In this document: positions 31,310 to 42,195 of the stretch, piece by piece
Layout of the letters: the number at the start of each line of letters is the position of its first letter
How positions within the stretch are numbered: position 1 is the first letter of the stretch
DNA from: Doryteuthis pealeii
Taxonomy: Eukaryota; Mollusca; Cephalopoda; Myopsida; Loliginidae
DNA: 64,000 nucleotides
Direction: 5' to 3'
NCBI GenBank assembly: GCA_023376005.1
Contig: CM042143.1
Location: forward strand, 82,992,564 to 83,056,563
The notes under the pieces: generated by a model
Seen by the model: the letters and a program-made list of their open reading frames with translations, nothing else
Told to the model about the DNA's origin: nothing
Databases searched by the model: none
Program-made: the position numbers and the translations under genes

Positions 31310-31580
31310 CTGTTGTGAAGTTCCAATTCTGGAGCTTTGGGGAGTGTGGAGTACCCCTTTATTGCCACTACTCCCAGGTCCACTCTAACGCAGAGTGGTA
31401 GTGCCTGTTAGGGTCCCATCTATGGGTTAAATAGATAAAAAATGAGCTTACTAAAATAGACTAAAAAAAATGAGTTTGAAAAAAAAATTGAATACCCAAC
31501 AACAATAAAATGGTGTCTTTAGCAAGAAATAACCCAACAAGGGTTGACATGCCACAAAATTCAACCAACTTGACATCAAC
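31310..31580 (+). mobile_element. SINE-like family B, 3' half
   Basis: TGTGAAGTTCCAATTCTGG, 'gagtggtagtgcctgttag', 'catctatgggttaaatag', tail 'aacccaacaagggttgacat'. A (TA)n/(TG)n block replaces the upstream part. Confidence 0.65.
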
Positions 31581-31589
31581 TCGACTTGA

Positions 31590-33345
31590 CAAAATTCAAA
31601 GAGAAATCTAAAAAGAAACAATAATCAATAAGAATTTAAAAATCAATAACGAAAAATACTTGAGATGCTTATGGTATACAAATTAAATGTTGATATATGT
31701 TGATGATGTACAGTATTGTAAATGAAAGAATGTAATAAGGAAAAAGAGGAAGAAAATTAGTCTGTTACAATTGAAATTCCAAAAGAAAATGAGAGAGAGA
31801 GAGAGAGAGAAGAGAGGAATCATCAATATTAGCCAAAAAGAAAATCTACCACTCAAAATGGATAAGTCAAATGTAAAGTGGCTGTGATTGGAAAAAAAAA
31901 AAGAAAAAAAGAAAAGGTAATAAGAATTTAAGTAGCAACACTGACACTGGCAATGTTTTAAATAACTTCTTTTTGGGATGCATTTACTATTGAACCTGGC
32001 AGTAATTTGTCTGGGTTGAATACTTAGATGACTTCAATTTCATTGATTTTCTTTTAGTTAATGTATTTTTTGCTTTTCAAGGTCATAACTTGAAGAAGAA
32101 GAAGAAGAAAAAAAAAAGAAGCTGTTTTTGTCATTGAACAAAATCTATCGATAAGGAATGCTAGTTAGTTGCAATTAGGACTGTCTTTATTTCAGATATT
32201 TAAGAAATAATCTCCAGAAGACTTTCTCAACAATAACAACATCAAAAGGAAGGGGTGGGGGGTAATTAAAATGAAAGTAGTTAATTAGTGTATAAGTTCT
32301 ACCAGAGGATTTGGGAATTTATTATTGGAGGAAATTTGATTTATCATTTAGACAAGAACAACTCAGTTATAATCAATATGGTTTTATAAATGAAATCTGA
32401 TACTTCTAAAATCTCAAATGATGATGATGATGATATATTGGAATAGATTTGATGGTATCTCATTGGAAGCCACTTGTAAAGGATTGTTGGATAACACACA
32501 CACATATGAGGTGGGTATATGTGGGAGATTTTTTTTATATGCATGTACACACTCATATATATATATATATATAATTGGTAAAGAAAAGGGCTTTAGAATC
32601 TGTCATTTTGCAGTTATAGATCTATTTCTACGTACAGGTATCTGTATATACCTATGAGCTGATGAAACTCATAGGTTGACTAATCCACAGATTCCATCCA
32701 AATCTAAAACGTTGGCCAGTAAGCTTGAAAAGATTGTTAATAAAATTGTTAAACAGGAGACGTGCCTTTTGTTTAATTCTACATGTATATATATATATAT
32801 ATATATTTGTTTATTTATTTATTTTTAGGGGGGGTACAAAATTTTATTAATGCTCTAAAAAGACTGAATGTTTTGTTCATTGTCTCATTAAAAGGAGATA
32901 AAAGCAAGAAAAAATTGGTCGGGGGGAGAGAGAAAAAAAAAATAGAATCAAATGAGCTAGCTGACTAGTTTTGCTCCTCGCTCAACAGAGCTAAATTTTG
33001 AGGAGATTAAAGTTAATTAAGAACAATTAAGACACCATGTAAATGGGATGAGTAAGAAAAAGAAAACTATAATTTGTCACTAAAAGGGGAGGGGAATATG
33101 AGACTAGAGAGTTATAATGCTCAGACCCAGTGAGCCCTCCCTTTATTTACAAAGGGCTGGCTTATGATCAGAATATGTAAAGTCTCTAAAATTTTCAAGT
33201 CGTAAAAAGAGTGTGACTTGCTCATGACAGAGAACCAGTCAACACTGAATAAATTGGCACAACTATGATTATTTATTAGGTATTCACATATTGAAGACCC
33301 AGATCGGAAAAAAAATTTTTTTAGGCTCCTGGTATAATCTAAACT
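31590..33345. other. Unclassified sequence
   Basis: (GA)n at 31792-31812, (GAT)n at 32418-32433 and (TA)n at 32554-32573. A perfect 8-bp hairpin CCTATGAG / CTCATAGG encloses CTGATGAAA at 32650-32673. The block 32722-32795 matches 59817-59890 ('gcttgaaaagattgttaata'). No gene recognised. Confidence 0.4.
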
Positions 33346-33349
33346 TATG

Positions 33350-33505
33350 AGAAATAAGAATTCGGCAGATAAGAAACACTAGATAATCAGGATTTATATT
33401 TTTGCATTTCATCTTGGACGATGTGTACAGTCACATTTTTAACCAGAGGGTGTTGCAAGATGGTAACAGTCGTAAAATTAAGGAACACCAGTATTAATAT
33501 ATAGA
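33350..33505 (-). mobile_element. Helitron-like family G, 5' fragment
   Basis: Minus-strand 5' end A|... TCTATATATTAATACTGG (T at 33505), 'accctctggttaaaaatg', 'aatcctgattatctagtg' and 'cttatttctcataag'. The 3' part is absent. Confidence 0.55.
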
Positions 33506-33948
33506 TCAACTTTTTTTATATAGATTTAAAGTCATTAATTTACTAATTATTCTTTGGCATTTGATTTTCAACAATAACCATTCATGTAGGACCCCTGAAC
33601 AGAGTGATAACAGCAATCTGTATTTTACAAACATGAATCATAGCTGCAACATAACCCTAATCCCACACTATTACAATACAATGGAAGACAGGTTTAAAAC
33701 AAAGTAGAAAAGAATCAAATTATTTGTCAGAATTTTTGAGATGGGGCTTCATTTAGACCGACATTTCCATTTCTAATTTTATCAGGGATGTGTTTGTCTA
33801 ATCCGAACATACAGTCATTGATTTGTTTTTCTTATGTATTGCATACCACAAATATATCTCTCTTTCCCCAAACCCATTGTTTTCTTACTTTTATCTGCTT
33901 TTAATAAGACATTGAATCAAACACTCAGTCTTTTTATAGCATTAGTGT

Positions 33949-33949
<1 letters not shown>
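33506..33949. other. Unclassified sequence
   Basis: Nothing recognised. Confidence 0.4.

Positions 33950-33951
<2 letters not shown>

Positions 33952-34008
<57 letters not shown>
33952..34008. repeat. (TA)n microsatellite
   Basis: About 57 bp of TA with one G interruption. Confidence 0.95.
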
Positions 34009-34009
<1 letters not shown>

Positions 34010-34012
34010 ATG

Positions 34013-34260
34013 TGAGAAAGGTAGACAAACACAGGATGTTATAGAAAATGGGTTCTATCAAGAGAAAAGGAAAATTCACTACCCCACCCACCCTTACTGA
34101 CGACCTCCTGTTTCACCATTTTGAAAATGTCCATCATTGAAGCAAGAACTATATCCAAGTCCTGAAGAAGGTCTAATAGACTGAAACGTTGCATCGTCGA
34201 CACTACTACCTACAATAAACATCCATTTTCTATAACATCCTGTGTTTGTCTACCTTTCTC
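34013..34260. repeat. Inverted-repeat unit with hammerhead-like core
   Basis: GAGAAAGGTAGACAAACACA... (34013-34050) and its complement (34223-34260) are perfect 38-bp arms. Between them, CTGAAGA (34162-34168), a GTC-TAATA-GAC stem, GAAA (34183), CG...CG and TC^GAC follow in hammerhead order. Stem I is only GTC/GAC and stem II closes with an A-U and a bulge, so this may be inactive. Confidence 0.55.
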
Positions 34261-34296
34261 CACATACTGTCAGATTAACGTCCTCACATTTCTCCC

Positions 34297-34329
<33 letters not shown>

Positions 34330-34345
34330 TTCACACACACACACT
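34297..34345. repeat. (TA)n(CA)n microsatellite
   Basis: TA run passing into CA repeats. Confidence 0.9.
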
Positions 34346-34709
34346 AATAGCTATGAGATGCTAAGTTCTATCTCTCTTTTTCTTTCTGTTTATATATTGA
34401 ATGTTGTTCGGATACTTGTATATGTATACACACACAAATCAACTACCAGGACACACACAAATTCATACACACATTGAATCTTCTAATACAGTATTCAACA
34501 GTTGAAATGAGTGAATCATTTGGGTATCCATTCTATTGTATTTTGTCATCTATATTTTTTCCAAGGATGAATAAATTTTATGTATAAATTTTGACAAATG
34601 TATGAGAGAAAAATTGAATGTCAGCATGTTGGTAAGTGTAAACGTGGGAAATTTGAGAATATTGTTTGCATAAACCAAGACAGGTACAGTGTTTTAAAAC
34701 AGAAATATA
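34346..34709. other. Unclassified sequence
   Basis: Nothing recognised. Confidence 0.4.
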
Positions 34710-34711
34710 TC

Positions 34712-35300
34712 CCACCCTGTCAGCTGGGGCTGTAGAATACACCGACTGCACCTGCTAAATCCCCCCTCTCCAATATAGCCACCTGTTGGCTGTGGTGATG
34801 CTTAAGGATGGAACCTGGATGTCTGAGCAGCCCATGACATGCAACACTTCACTTTGGCTAGACGGGCAGTCAGAGAGGCACCCTCTGATCAATCGGCTTG
34901 TCACGTCAAACCCTAGCACCTATATAATTGTCCTAACTCTATTCCTCTTATGGCAAGCCCCAGCTCTTTTTATCATATATGTGCTAGAAGATGGTGACTG
35001 AAGGTCTTAATGTCCTGGGTATGATGTTAAACTCTATCTGATGGTGAGGTTCCAGTTTTGGAGGTTTAGGGAATGTGGAGCACCCCTTTATCACCATTAC
35101 TCACTGGTCCACTCTGACCCAGAGTGGTAGTACCTGTTAGGGTCACATCTATGGGTTAAATAGAACAAAATGAGTTTTAACAAATGTGTTTAAAAAATTG
35201 AGTTTAAAAAAGAAATTGTGTATCTGTTCAGAATGAATAAAACAAAATGTCTTTGGAATAAAATAACCCAACAAGAGTTGACATGCTGCAAATCCAACCA
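34712..35300 (+). mobile_element. SINE-like family B, near full length
   Basis: CACCCTGTCAGCTGGGGC head, 'gatcaatcggcttgtcacgt', 'cagagtggtagtacctgtta' and the tail 'aacccaacaagagttgacat'. Confidence 0.7.
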
Positions 35301-35760
35301 ATCAGAAATATATCAATAGTGAACATTTTATTACATAATGTTAATTTTAAAAAGTTACTGTATATTGGCTGACTAGCTTATTTTGTTGGCCATCTTCACA
35401 CTCTTCTTCATCTGGGTTTCTTTGGAAATTTTTTTTGTCTGGCGACAAAAGAATGCAGGATGTAAGAATTTTCATTAAATGTAGAAAAAAAAGAAAAAAA
35501 AAGAGGAAACCCTAAAGGTCAGGTGGCTGAAAACCTTTTCATATCCATTTTTATGGGGGTCATTTCATCTCCCCACCCCATCATTCAACCCACCTGCTAC
35601 AAAATTTGATAATTAAATGTGGAAATCACTTCAGTTGAGCCAATTAGTAGAAAATACAATGTAAAACATCCACTTTTACTAGCAATTATTAGAAATTTAC
35701 AATAATTTAAAATGCTCAAAGACTTTTGTGCAGGATATATAAAAGTATGTAAAGTAAAGT
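35301..35760. other. Unclassified sequence
   Basis: No gene or matched repeat. Confidence 0.4.
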
Positions 35761-36002
35761 TGCCGGGGCGGCCTAATGTCGGTATCAGCGAGACAGCAAG
35801 GGAGTCTATCCCCTTTTCACTAGTGCTAAACCAAGGAGATTATTTTTGTGTCAGAAGTGGAGCGCCACACCTACCATCAGCTCCTCACCTTACCGCACAG
35901 ATTCCTGTGCTACTCATACACTGAGTTGGCGAGGGCTGGTATCAAACCAGGAACCTTGTGATTCCAAGCTGAACACTATACTGACTGAGCTAAACCGGCC
36001 CA
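35761..36002 (-). mobile_element. tRNA-derived SINE, family C
   Basis: Complete on the minus strand: GGCCGGTTTAGCTCAGTCAG head at 36002, B-box near 35935-35955, body and GGCCGCCCCGGC end at 35761. A (TA)n tract abuts the head. Confidence 0.75.
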
Positions 36003-36006
36003 TGCA

Positions 36007-36051
<45 letters not shown>
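36007..36051. repeat. (TA)n microsatellite
   Basis: Perfect TA run. Confidence 0.95.
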
Positions 36052-36054
<3 letters not shown>

Positions 36055-36167
36055 CAAAGTGAAATCAAGTGAAGAAATCTTCCTTACAATGTACTAGTTT
36101 TTACAAATGTCATAATTTGTAGAGCTCAATGTGTGCTCTTATTTTCAGTCATAGAGCAAAATTATAT

Positions 36168-36348
36168 TAGGAAAAAATAATAAAGAAGATTTAGATTTGT
36201 AGCATTATAGACTATTTCAGGGAACCTAGAGGAGTTATTTAGTTGTTCTAATCCTCAGATGCAAGGGATAGGAATGACTACATAACTCCTCTAGGTTCCC
36301 TGAAATAGTCTATAATGCTACAAATCTAAATCTTTATTATTTTTTCCT
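36168..36348. repeat. Inverted repeat, about 70-bp arms
   Basis: AGGAAAAAATAATAAAGA...CTAGAGGAGTTAT (36170-36239) and its complement (36281-36348) are almost perfect, with a loop of about 40 nt. Non-coding; origin unknown. Confidence 0.75.
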
Positions 36349-36435
36349 GATATATATATAATGTGTTGGTATGTGTGTGTACTGATTCTTTTGGTGCTCT
36401 TCTATGTAATCATATATATATATATATATATATAT

Positions 36436-39109
36436 ACTAGCTAAAGTACCCGGTCCATGACCGGACTAAAATGAAATTTGGATCACCAGGGAGTGAGAGA
36501 GAAAGTGGAAGACAGTAGTTAGAGAGGGGGTAAGAGGAAAATAATTCTTGAAACTAAAATCATTGAGAATTTGTATATTTCAGGATTTGTATTTTCTGTT
36601 TTATAGTTTAAAATTATTTCATATTATTATACAACAAATTGAAAGTATTCGTTTGTATATTTGTTTGTTATTGTTTTAAATTTTTTGTACATGACAACAA
36701 TTCACATTTAGTTCTTAATTGCATGTTGAGTTTAAAAAGAAGCTGAGAATCGAAAATTTAAATTCTTCGTATTGCAATATCTATTTTTGCTAAAACCTAA
36801 GATAGTATTATAGGGACCACCAATTGATCAGTTTAGGCCATCTTGAATAAAACGGAAATATTTTGTTATTATTTATAATTAATTGATTTTTCATAGAATT
36901 TAAAAAAACTCTTATCGTAACTTGTTTTTAGCTACGTTAATTTTCAGTTGATTTAACAGTGCAAAAATGAAAACATTGTTTTTCAATCATAATTTTCATT
37001 ATTTCCGTAAGCTGAAAAAAAGTTAAAGAATCATCAGGAGTTTATTTAATGTTTTTCTTTCAAATGGAAAAAATTTTTTCAAGAAAATATTAATTTTTCT
37101 GCAAGTTTCATAGTGTTAAATATAGGGGAAGGGGGTAAATTTCACAGGGTAAAATTGGTGGTACCTAGTATTTTAAAAACATTGTTTAAAAACGTTTTGG
37201 TGGACCTGATTATCTGGACTCCCCCCCCCCCCCATCTATTTTTTTCCCCTTCAGTTGATTATTATCGATTACACACCAATCTATCAGATTGGAAAAAAAA
37301 ATTCTTAAAAGTTCTTTATTATTTGAGTATTCACGGGTGCTCATTTCCTCGTATAAGTTTATAGTAAATTGATCCCCCATATCGGAACCGCTTGAACGGA
37401 ACCCAAATTATTTATTTATTTTCCCATTAAACTACCCCCCTAACCCTAACCCCTACCCCCCCCCTAGTTAAAATTAAGTTTTATTACAAAATTTATATTA
37501 ATTACAAAACATCAATTTTCATAAAAGTTCAAATGTCACCTATGAAATCTCTATTTAAACATGCCAATTTTTCAGAACTGAAAAGTTGCACTATAAACTC
37601 AGCAATGTTTATTGACTTCACAATAAAGAGTAAAATCATAAAACTTAAAATTTAATTTGTAAGGCAAATTCTGAGGAATATTTTAAATTGTATTTTGAAT
37701 AATAATTTAAATGTTGGTTGTTAGTTGTTTTGTTTTATCAACTTTTCGGGTAATTTACTAACGAATCATGTCATTTTGATAAACAAAGCGCTTACAATTT
37801 TTCGTACTTACATATAATTTTTTTTTTAAATGTTCCAATAACTGGATATTGTCAGATAAACTTGAAATAAATTTCGTCTTACAAATAATTGACTACTTAT
37901 CTCCAGTCGGGCCTTCGACTAAAGATAAAACACCGGATTTTGTCCATATTAGTAACCTTTGTTTTTTTGTTTTTTTATCGTGGTTTGAGAAAATAATTAG
38001 TTAACGAACCAAAAGAAAAACAGTTTCTAAGGAAATTCGTCAATCTTATTGTTATTTTTAACCCTTTAAAACTCTAACAATAAAAATTAAATAAATAAAT
38101 TAAAGAATTAAAAGTCATTTTATTCGAATTAAAATCTTAGTTTAATTTATACAAATATGTAACCGTACTTACGACGTAAACTGATTTTCATGATACTGTT
38201 ATTTACGGATTAAAATATTTTTTTAATAATGTAACCGTAAAGCGTGCATTTTGATTTTCTACAATTTTTATGCATTACAAAAATTAAAATTAAAATGAGT
38301 GTACTGTACAATTTAAGAATATGGACAAACTCGCTGTAAAAAATAATTTAATCTATAAAAACACATACAAATTACATATTCAGAAAGACTAAGAGATTCC
38401 GAACTGCCGTATTCGTATTATCGCCTATACGTAGTATTTTTTTTTTTTTTTAACTCGCTGTAAAAAAAAAAAAAAAATCTATAAAAACACATACAAATTA
38501 CATATTCAGAAAGACTATTTCATCTTATTACTAAAGATATAAATATTTTAAAGATTAAAATCCTAAATAGGTAAGAGATTCCGATCTGACTGTTATAGAC
38601 TGCACTGCTTGTATCGCAATAATCATAGGCAGCGTGGCTATCCGAAGCCATTTTTTAATTTTTTAACTCGCTGTAAAAAATGATTCAATTAATAAAAACT
38701 CACACAAATTACATATTTTGAAAGAGTATTTTCTTATCTTTCTAACGATATAAAAATTATTAAAGACTGGACCATAAATAGGCCATAAATTCGGAACTGA
38801 ACGGCTTAGACTGCAAAATTAATTCATTAAAATCAAAACTTCGCTGCTGTTATCGCTTTAACAATAAGCAGGCAGAGACAATATTTTATTATCAGGAGGG
38901 GCTGATATACGGACAGTTCCACAAATTGGGTGATTTTGGATTAATTAATCGATTAAATCCCTTAATCAATAAAAATCAATAACCAAATTTGGAATTTTTC
39001 TTAGTTAGAACGATATCAATGTGTATGCAAGATTTTGAATCTGAGTGACCTCCCGTTTTTTTGTTTTACGTCGACACGTACATACCAAAATCTCTGTTTT
39101 ATAGATTAG

Positions 39110-39112
<3 letters not shown>
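36436..39112 (-). mobile_element. Helitron-like element, about 2.7 kb, non-coding
   Basis: On the minus strand the 3' end is a hairpin CCGGTCATGGACCGG, GTACTTTAG, CTAG (36436-36439), then host T. The proposed 5' end is A|TCTAATCTATAAAACAG at about 39112. Both ends sit in (TA)n. No Rep/helicase protein is readable, so it would be non-autonomous. Near the 5' side, 38330-38890 holds three related tandem segments starting AACTCGCTGTAAAAAA with 'cacaaattacatatt'. The body is more AT-rich than other elements. That both ends belong to one element is inference. Confidence 0.45.
38330..38890. repeat. Internal tandem repeat, three degenerate copies
   Basis: ACTCGCTGTAAAAAA at 38330, 38454 and 38664, each followed by 'ataaaaac(a/t)ca(c/t)aca' and 'aaattacata'. 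Spacing 124 and 210 bp. Confidence 0.65.
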
Positions 39113-39149
<37 letters not shown>

Positions 39150-39243
39150 ATGGGTGTATATATGTGTGTGTGTATGGGTGTATATATATATGTGTGTGTG
39201 TATGGGTGTATATATGTGTGTGTGTATATATATATATACACAC
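39111..39243. repeat. Complex (TA)n/(TG)n microsatellite
   Basis: TATATA, TGTGTG and TATGGGTGTA blocks alternate; a higher-order unit TGTGTGTGTATGGGTGTATA repeats three times. Six overlapping frames here are low-complexity artefacts. Confidence 0.9.
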
Positions 39244-39526
39244 AGATATTGTGTATAGCATTGCATGTAAAGTAGAAAATGCAGAGAAATGTTGGTGCAA
39301 ACATGATGCAACTGGAACATTATGTGAAATTTTGCTATCATTTTTTAAGACACAGGAAGTAGTGGACCTATATTTGGTTTTATGAAGATTGAACTTATGA
39401 AGGGATCAAAATTTTAAAGCAATATGAATTAAAGTCACTTTTGGTGACCTTCTCTGATATTAGGGTCCCTGAAGTTTTTACAGTATCTCCCCCACCCCCA
39501 GAGTAAATTACTCTTGTTATAATTTT
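39244..39526. other. Unclassified sequence
   Basis: Nothing recognised. Confidence 0.4.
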
Positions 39527-39816
39527 TCTTTATATTAATACTTGTGTTCCATAAAAGTATGTCCGTTATCATCTTGCAACACACTCTGGTTAAAAATGGT
39601 ATCGTCCAAGATTTAATGTAAAAATGTAAATCCTGATTATCTGGTGTTGCTTATTCACCAACTTCTTATTTCTTATGAGTGTAATCCCCTCAGCTAAATA
39701 ATGGACAATTCCGTTGTTATCATAAAGAAAGAAAGGGAAGAAAAAGGCCATGCTACATAGAAAAATATAATAAGAAATAAAGAAAGAAAGAAAGAGAGTA
39801 GGGGAAGGATAGATAG

Positions 39817-39871
<55 letters not shown>

Positions 39872-40085
39872 GAGCATGCAGAAGCAATAATGCTAATCTG
39901 TATGAATTGAAAATGATAAAAAGATGAAAAGAAGGAAAGAAAAAAAGAAAAAAAAGAGTGATAGTTAAATCAAGATTATTATACTTTTTACATATTGAAT
40001 TATTTTTTATTAGCTCTTGAGTAAACATATCAAACGTTGTGATAATTAAATTATCATGCTGTGGTATATCCACAGGTCCTGCTAG
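39527..40085 (+). mobile_element. Helitron-like family G, complete
   Basis: TC at 39527 (TCTTTATATTAATACTTG), the GA-rich middle expanded by (GATA)n and (GA)n at 39807-39868, hairpin TGTGGTATATCCACA, GGTCCTG, CTAG at 40082-40085 and host T. Confidence 0.65.
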
Positions 40086-40169
40086 TCTGAAATTAATTCC
40101 AGAATCCAATCTTCTGAAAATTCATTCTTATCTTTTCTTTTTCTCCAAACTAAAAATGTAACTGAATTG

Positions 40170-40231
40170 TTTTCCCTATTTCCAAGGAAACCTTCTTTTG
40201 TTTTCCCTATTTCCAAGGAAACCTTCTTTTG
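40170..40231. repeat. 31-bp direct tandem duplication
   Basis: TTTTCCCTATTTCCAAGGAA plus ACCTTCTTTTG occurs twice without change. Confidence 0.9.
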
Positions 40232-40588
40232 TTTGAATGTAAAATTATTATTATGTAACTAAATAGATGTGTTTTCATTTGTTGAGAGAATAACATGAAC
40301 CACTTTGGCAGCAATTGGGAATTCATAAAAGCTTTCATCTTTGAATGGTTCAATTAATCTTGAAGTGCATTTTTTCTTTTCATTCTCATCATCTTACATT
40401 ATCATTTTTATTTCTTTTTTTAAATTTTTATCTTTTCCACCATATTCATCTCTCTCTTTCAAAACAACCACACTATGACCAGGTTTTCCCTCTGATGTTA
40501 GAAATGCTATTCCTCTCAGACTCTCTCCCATTATATATAAAAAAAATGATAATAAAATTTATTGTGTACAGTGCTTAGTCTCATGTCT

Positions 40589-40590
<2 letters not shown>
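40232..40590. other. Unclassified sequence
   Basis: Pyrimidine-rich patches. Nothing recognised. Confidence 0.4.
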
Positions 40591-40592
<2 letters not shown>

Positions 40593-40669
<77 letters not shown>

Positions 40670-40690
40670 CAGTCAGTTGGATAATTTTAC

Positions 40691-40733
<43 letters not shown>
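40593..40733. repeat. (CA)n(TA)n double microsatellite
   Basis: CA run 40593-40634, TA run to 40667, a short unique part, then TA run 40696-40733. Confidence 0.95.
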
Positions 40734-40736
<3 letters not shown>

Positions 40737-40743
<7 letters not shown>

Positions 40744-40990
40744 CACACAAGTAGGATGTGGCACATGGTCAATTTCTTAAGTGAAGTTTAACAGGGTTCA
40801 GAGATTTCCTTCTTCTAGACTGGTTACCTTGGCAAGCTTAAAGAGCCCAGTCTGCCTTATTATTTACCCATAGCTGGAGAGAGAGTAGGTGGATTTATAC
40901 CTTTCCCAAGGGTATTAGTGCTATGTGAAATGCAAACAGCCTCATCCAGGATTTCCTATGACTCTAATCATTACACCATTCACCTCCACC
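40737..40990 (-). mobile_element. tRNA-derived SINE, family J
   Basis: Same order of words as the copy at 24908-25195, but about 30 bp shorter at the tRNA-like head: the B-box side has lost the segment after 'catccagga'. Confidence 0.65.
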
Positions 40991-40992
40991 TA

Positions 40993-41032
<40 letters not shown>

Positions 41033-41160
41033 AAGAGTGGTCAATATCAGTGATAGAGTATATATATATCTAAGGATAAGATAGACATAGAATCATTGGC
41101 ACTGTTGACATTGTCTAAACTATCTTAACTTACATAAACTATATATATATATATATATAA

Positions 41161-41178
41161 GGGGCAGGTTTAGCTCAG
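41161..41178 (+). mobile_element. SINE family C head remnant
   Basis: GGGGCAGGTTTAGCTCAG, then (TA)n. Only the first 18 bp of the SINE remain. Confidence 0.4.
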
Positions 41179-41302
41179 TTTATATATATATATATATAGT
41201 TACTTCTTTGTTATTATTATTGGAGAAATGATTATAAAGTGCTCAATTATTTCTGTAAGAGCTGTATTTATTTATTTATAGTCACTAATACATTTAAAAG
41301 TC

Positions 41303-41359
41303 CGTTTTACCAATGGTTTCGGAACATCACTTTTAGGTGATTATCCATCATCAGAAACG
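41303..41359 (-). ncRNA. Hammerhead-type ribozyme motif, left arm
   Basis: The exact mirror of the right-arm motif: stem I CGTTT / AAACG, CTGATGA, a stem II of GGA..ATCAC with GTGAT..TCC, GAAA, CCATTGG and T-A. Read on the minus strand. Confidence 0.6.
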
Positions 41360-41379
41360 TTCACTTTTTATGAAAAAAA

Positions 41380-41436
41380 CGTTTCTGATGATGGATAATC
41401 ACCTAAAAGTGATGTTCCGAAACCATTGGTAAAACG
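41380..41436 (+). ncRNA. Hammerhead-type ribozyme motif, right arm
   Basis: Stem I CGTTT (41380-41384) with AAACG (41432-41436), 5 of 5. CTGATGA at 41385-41391. Stem II GGA/TCC and ATCAC/GTGAT around a small internal loop, terminal loop CTAAAA. GAAA at 41419-41422. Stem III CC-ATT-GG, T430 and A431 before the predicted cut. The closing pair of stem II is T.C rather than G-C, the one departure from consensus. Confidence 0.65.
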
Positions 41437-41468
41437 GACTTTTAAAAGTATTGGTGACTATAAATAAA

Positions 41469-41472
<4 letters not shown>

Positions 41473-41514
<42 letters not shown>
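41473..41514. repeat. (TA)n microsatellite
   Basis: Perfect TA run. Confidence 0.95.
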
Positions 41515-41517
<3 letters not shown>

Positions 41518-41640
41518 CACCTCATGTGGTGAAATGATCAGCAAGCTAGATTCAGTGATCATTGTTAGTGAGTTTGATTCTCATTGGGTGCCCCATACTT
41601 CTGGCCTTGTGTTACATGTAAGCTAAGCTTAGAAAATAAC
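41515..41640 (+). mobile_element. tRNA-derived SINE, family D
   Basis: GGCACCTCATGTGGTGAAATG, 'atcagcaagctag', GTGAGTTTGATTCTC (B-box-like), 'gggtgccccat' and 'taagctaagcttag'. Same family as 5740-5862. Confidence 0.55.
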
Positions 41641-41655
41641 TAATGTATATATGTA

Positions 41656-42195
41656 CAAGGGTCATTCAATAAATAAGTTGAATTTTACCTAAGGAGTTGG
41701 CAATAGGAAGCACTGTTTACAGTTGCACCTTTTTCAAGGAAATCAATAGTGATGGGTCATTTCATACTCCAAAAGACTGTTAGCATGACCTTCTTTACTG
41801 ACTGCTGCTCCCAGAACTTTTTCTTTACCAGAAAGCCAGTGTGTTTTTTCTCTCCAAGGACCCAGTTTTCAAAGTGGCAAACACATGTTTAGCCCATTTG
41901 TAAACATCTTTTTGACTTAAACATGCTTCTCTTTACGCATCACACATTCTTTTGTAAATTTTACATGGTTTGCACTTTTCAGCCACCAAAGATTTTATGA
42001 CAGACCTCTTTTAAGCTTGGAACACTGTTTGATTTGCCACCATTTTGAATAGCCTCTAACAAATATTTTTGTTAGATTGAAATAATTTTTGATATAAACC
42101 AATTCCAAACAATGCAGAATTTGCATTTAGAGAGAAAAAAAAATATTTGCTTTATTTTTTTTAAAAACTTCCCCCTATTCATTGAATGACCCCTG
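41656..42195 (-). mobile_element. Internally deleted mariner element
   Basis: TIRs CAAGGGTCATTCAATAAATA (left) and the complement of CAGGGGTCATTCAATGAATA (right), each beside TA (41654-55 and 42196-97), the usual mariner target. 540 bp against about 1.3 kb for a full element. The minus strand holds the transposase N-terminus only; the catalytic part is missing. Confidence 0.75.
41755..42043 (-). pseudogene. Mariner transposase N-terminal fragment
   Basis: From ATG at 42043: MVANQTVFQA, stop, KRSVIKSLVAEKCKPCKIYK, RMCDA, stop, REACLSQKDVYKWAKHVF. KP..IY.RM....ACLS...VYKWAK is the helix-turn-helix (HTH_48-type) DNA-binding region of mariner-like transposases. At least five in-frame stops, mostly TAA, and no DDD catalytic residues. 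Confidence 0.7.

Larger units (their letters stand above)
41267..41472. repeat. Foldback carrying two divergent hammerheads
   Basis: Arms 41267-41362 and 41376-41472 are nearly perfect inverted copies, about 95 bp each, with a 13-nt loop. Each arm has one complete hammerhead-type motif, with their 5' sides facing the loop. Outer ends are (ATTT)n and (TA)n. No coding capacity. Confidence 0.75.

Noticed and set aside
39005..39385. Six overlapping frames of 64-99 codons on both strands
   Set aside because: All are readings of one TA/TG microsatellite.
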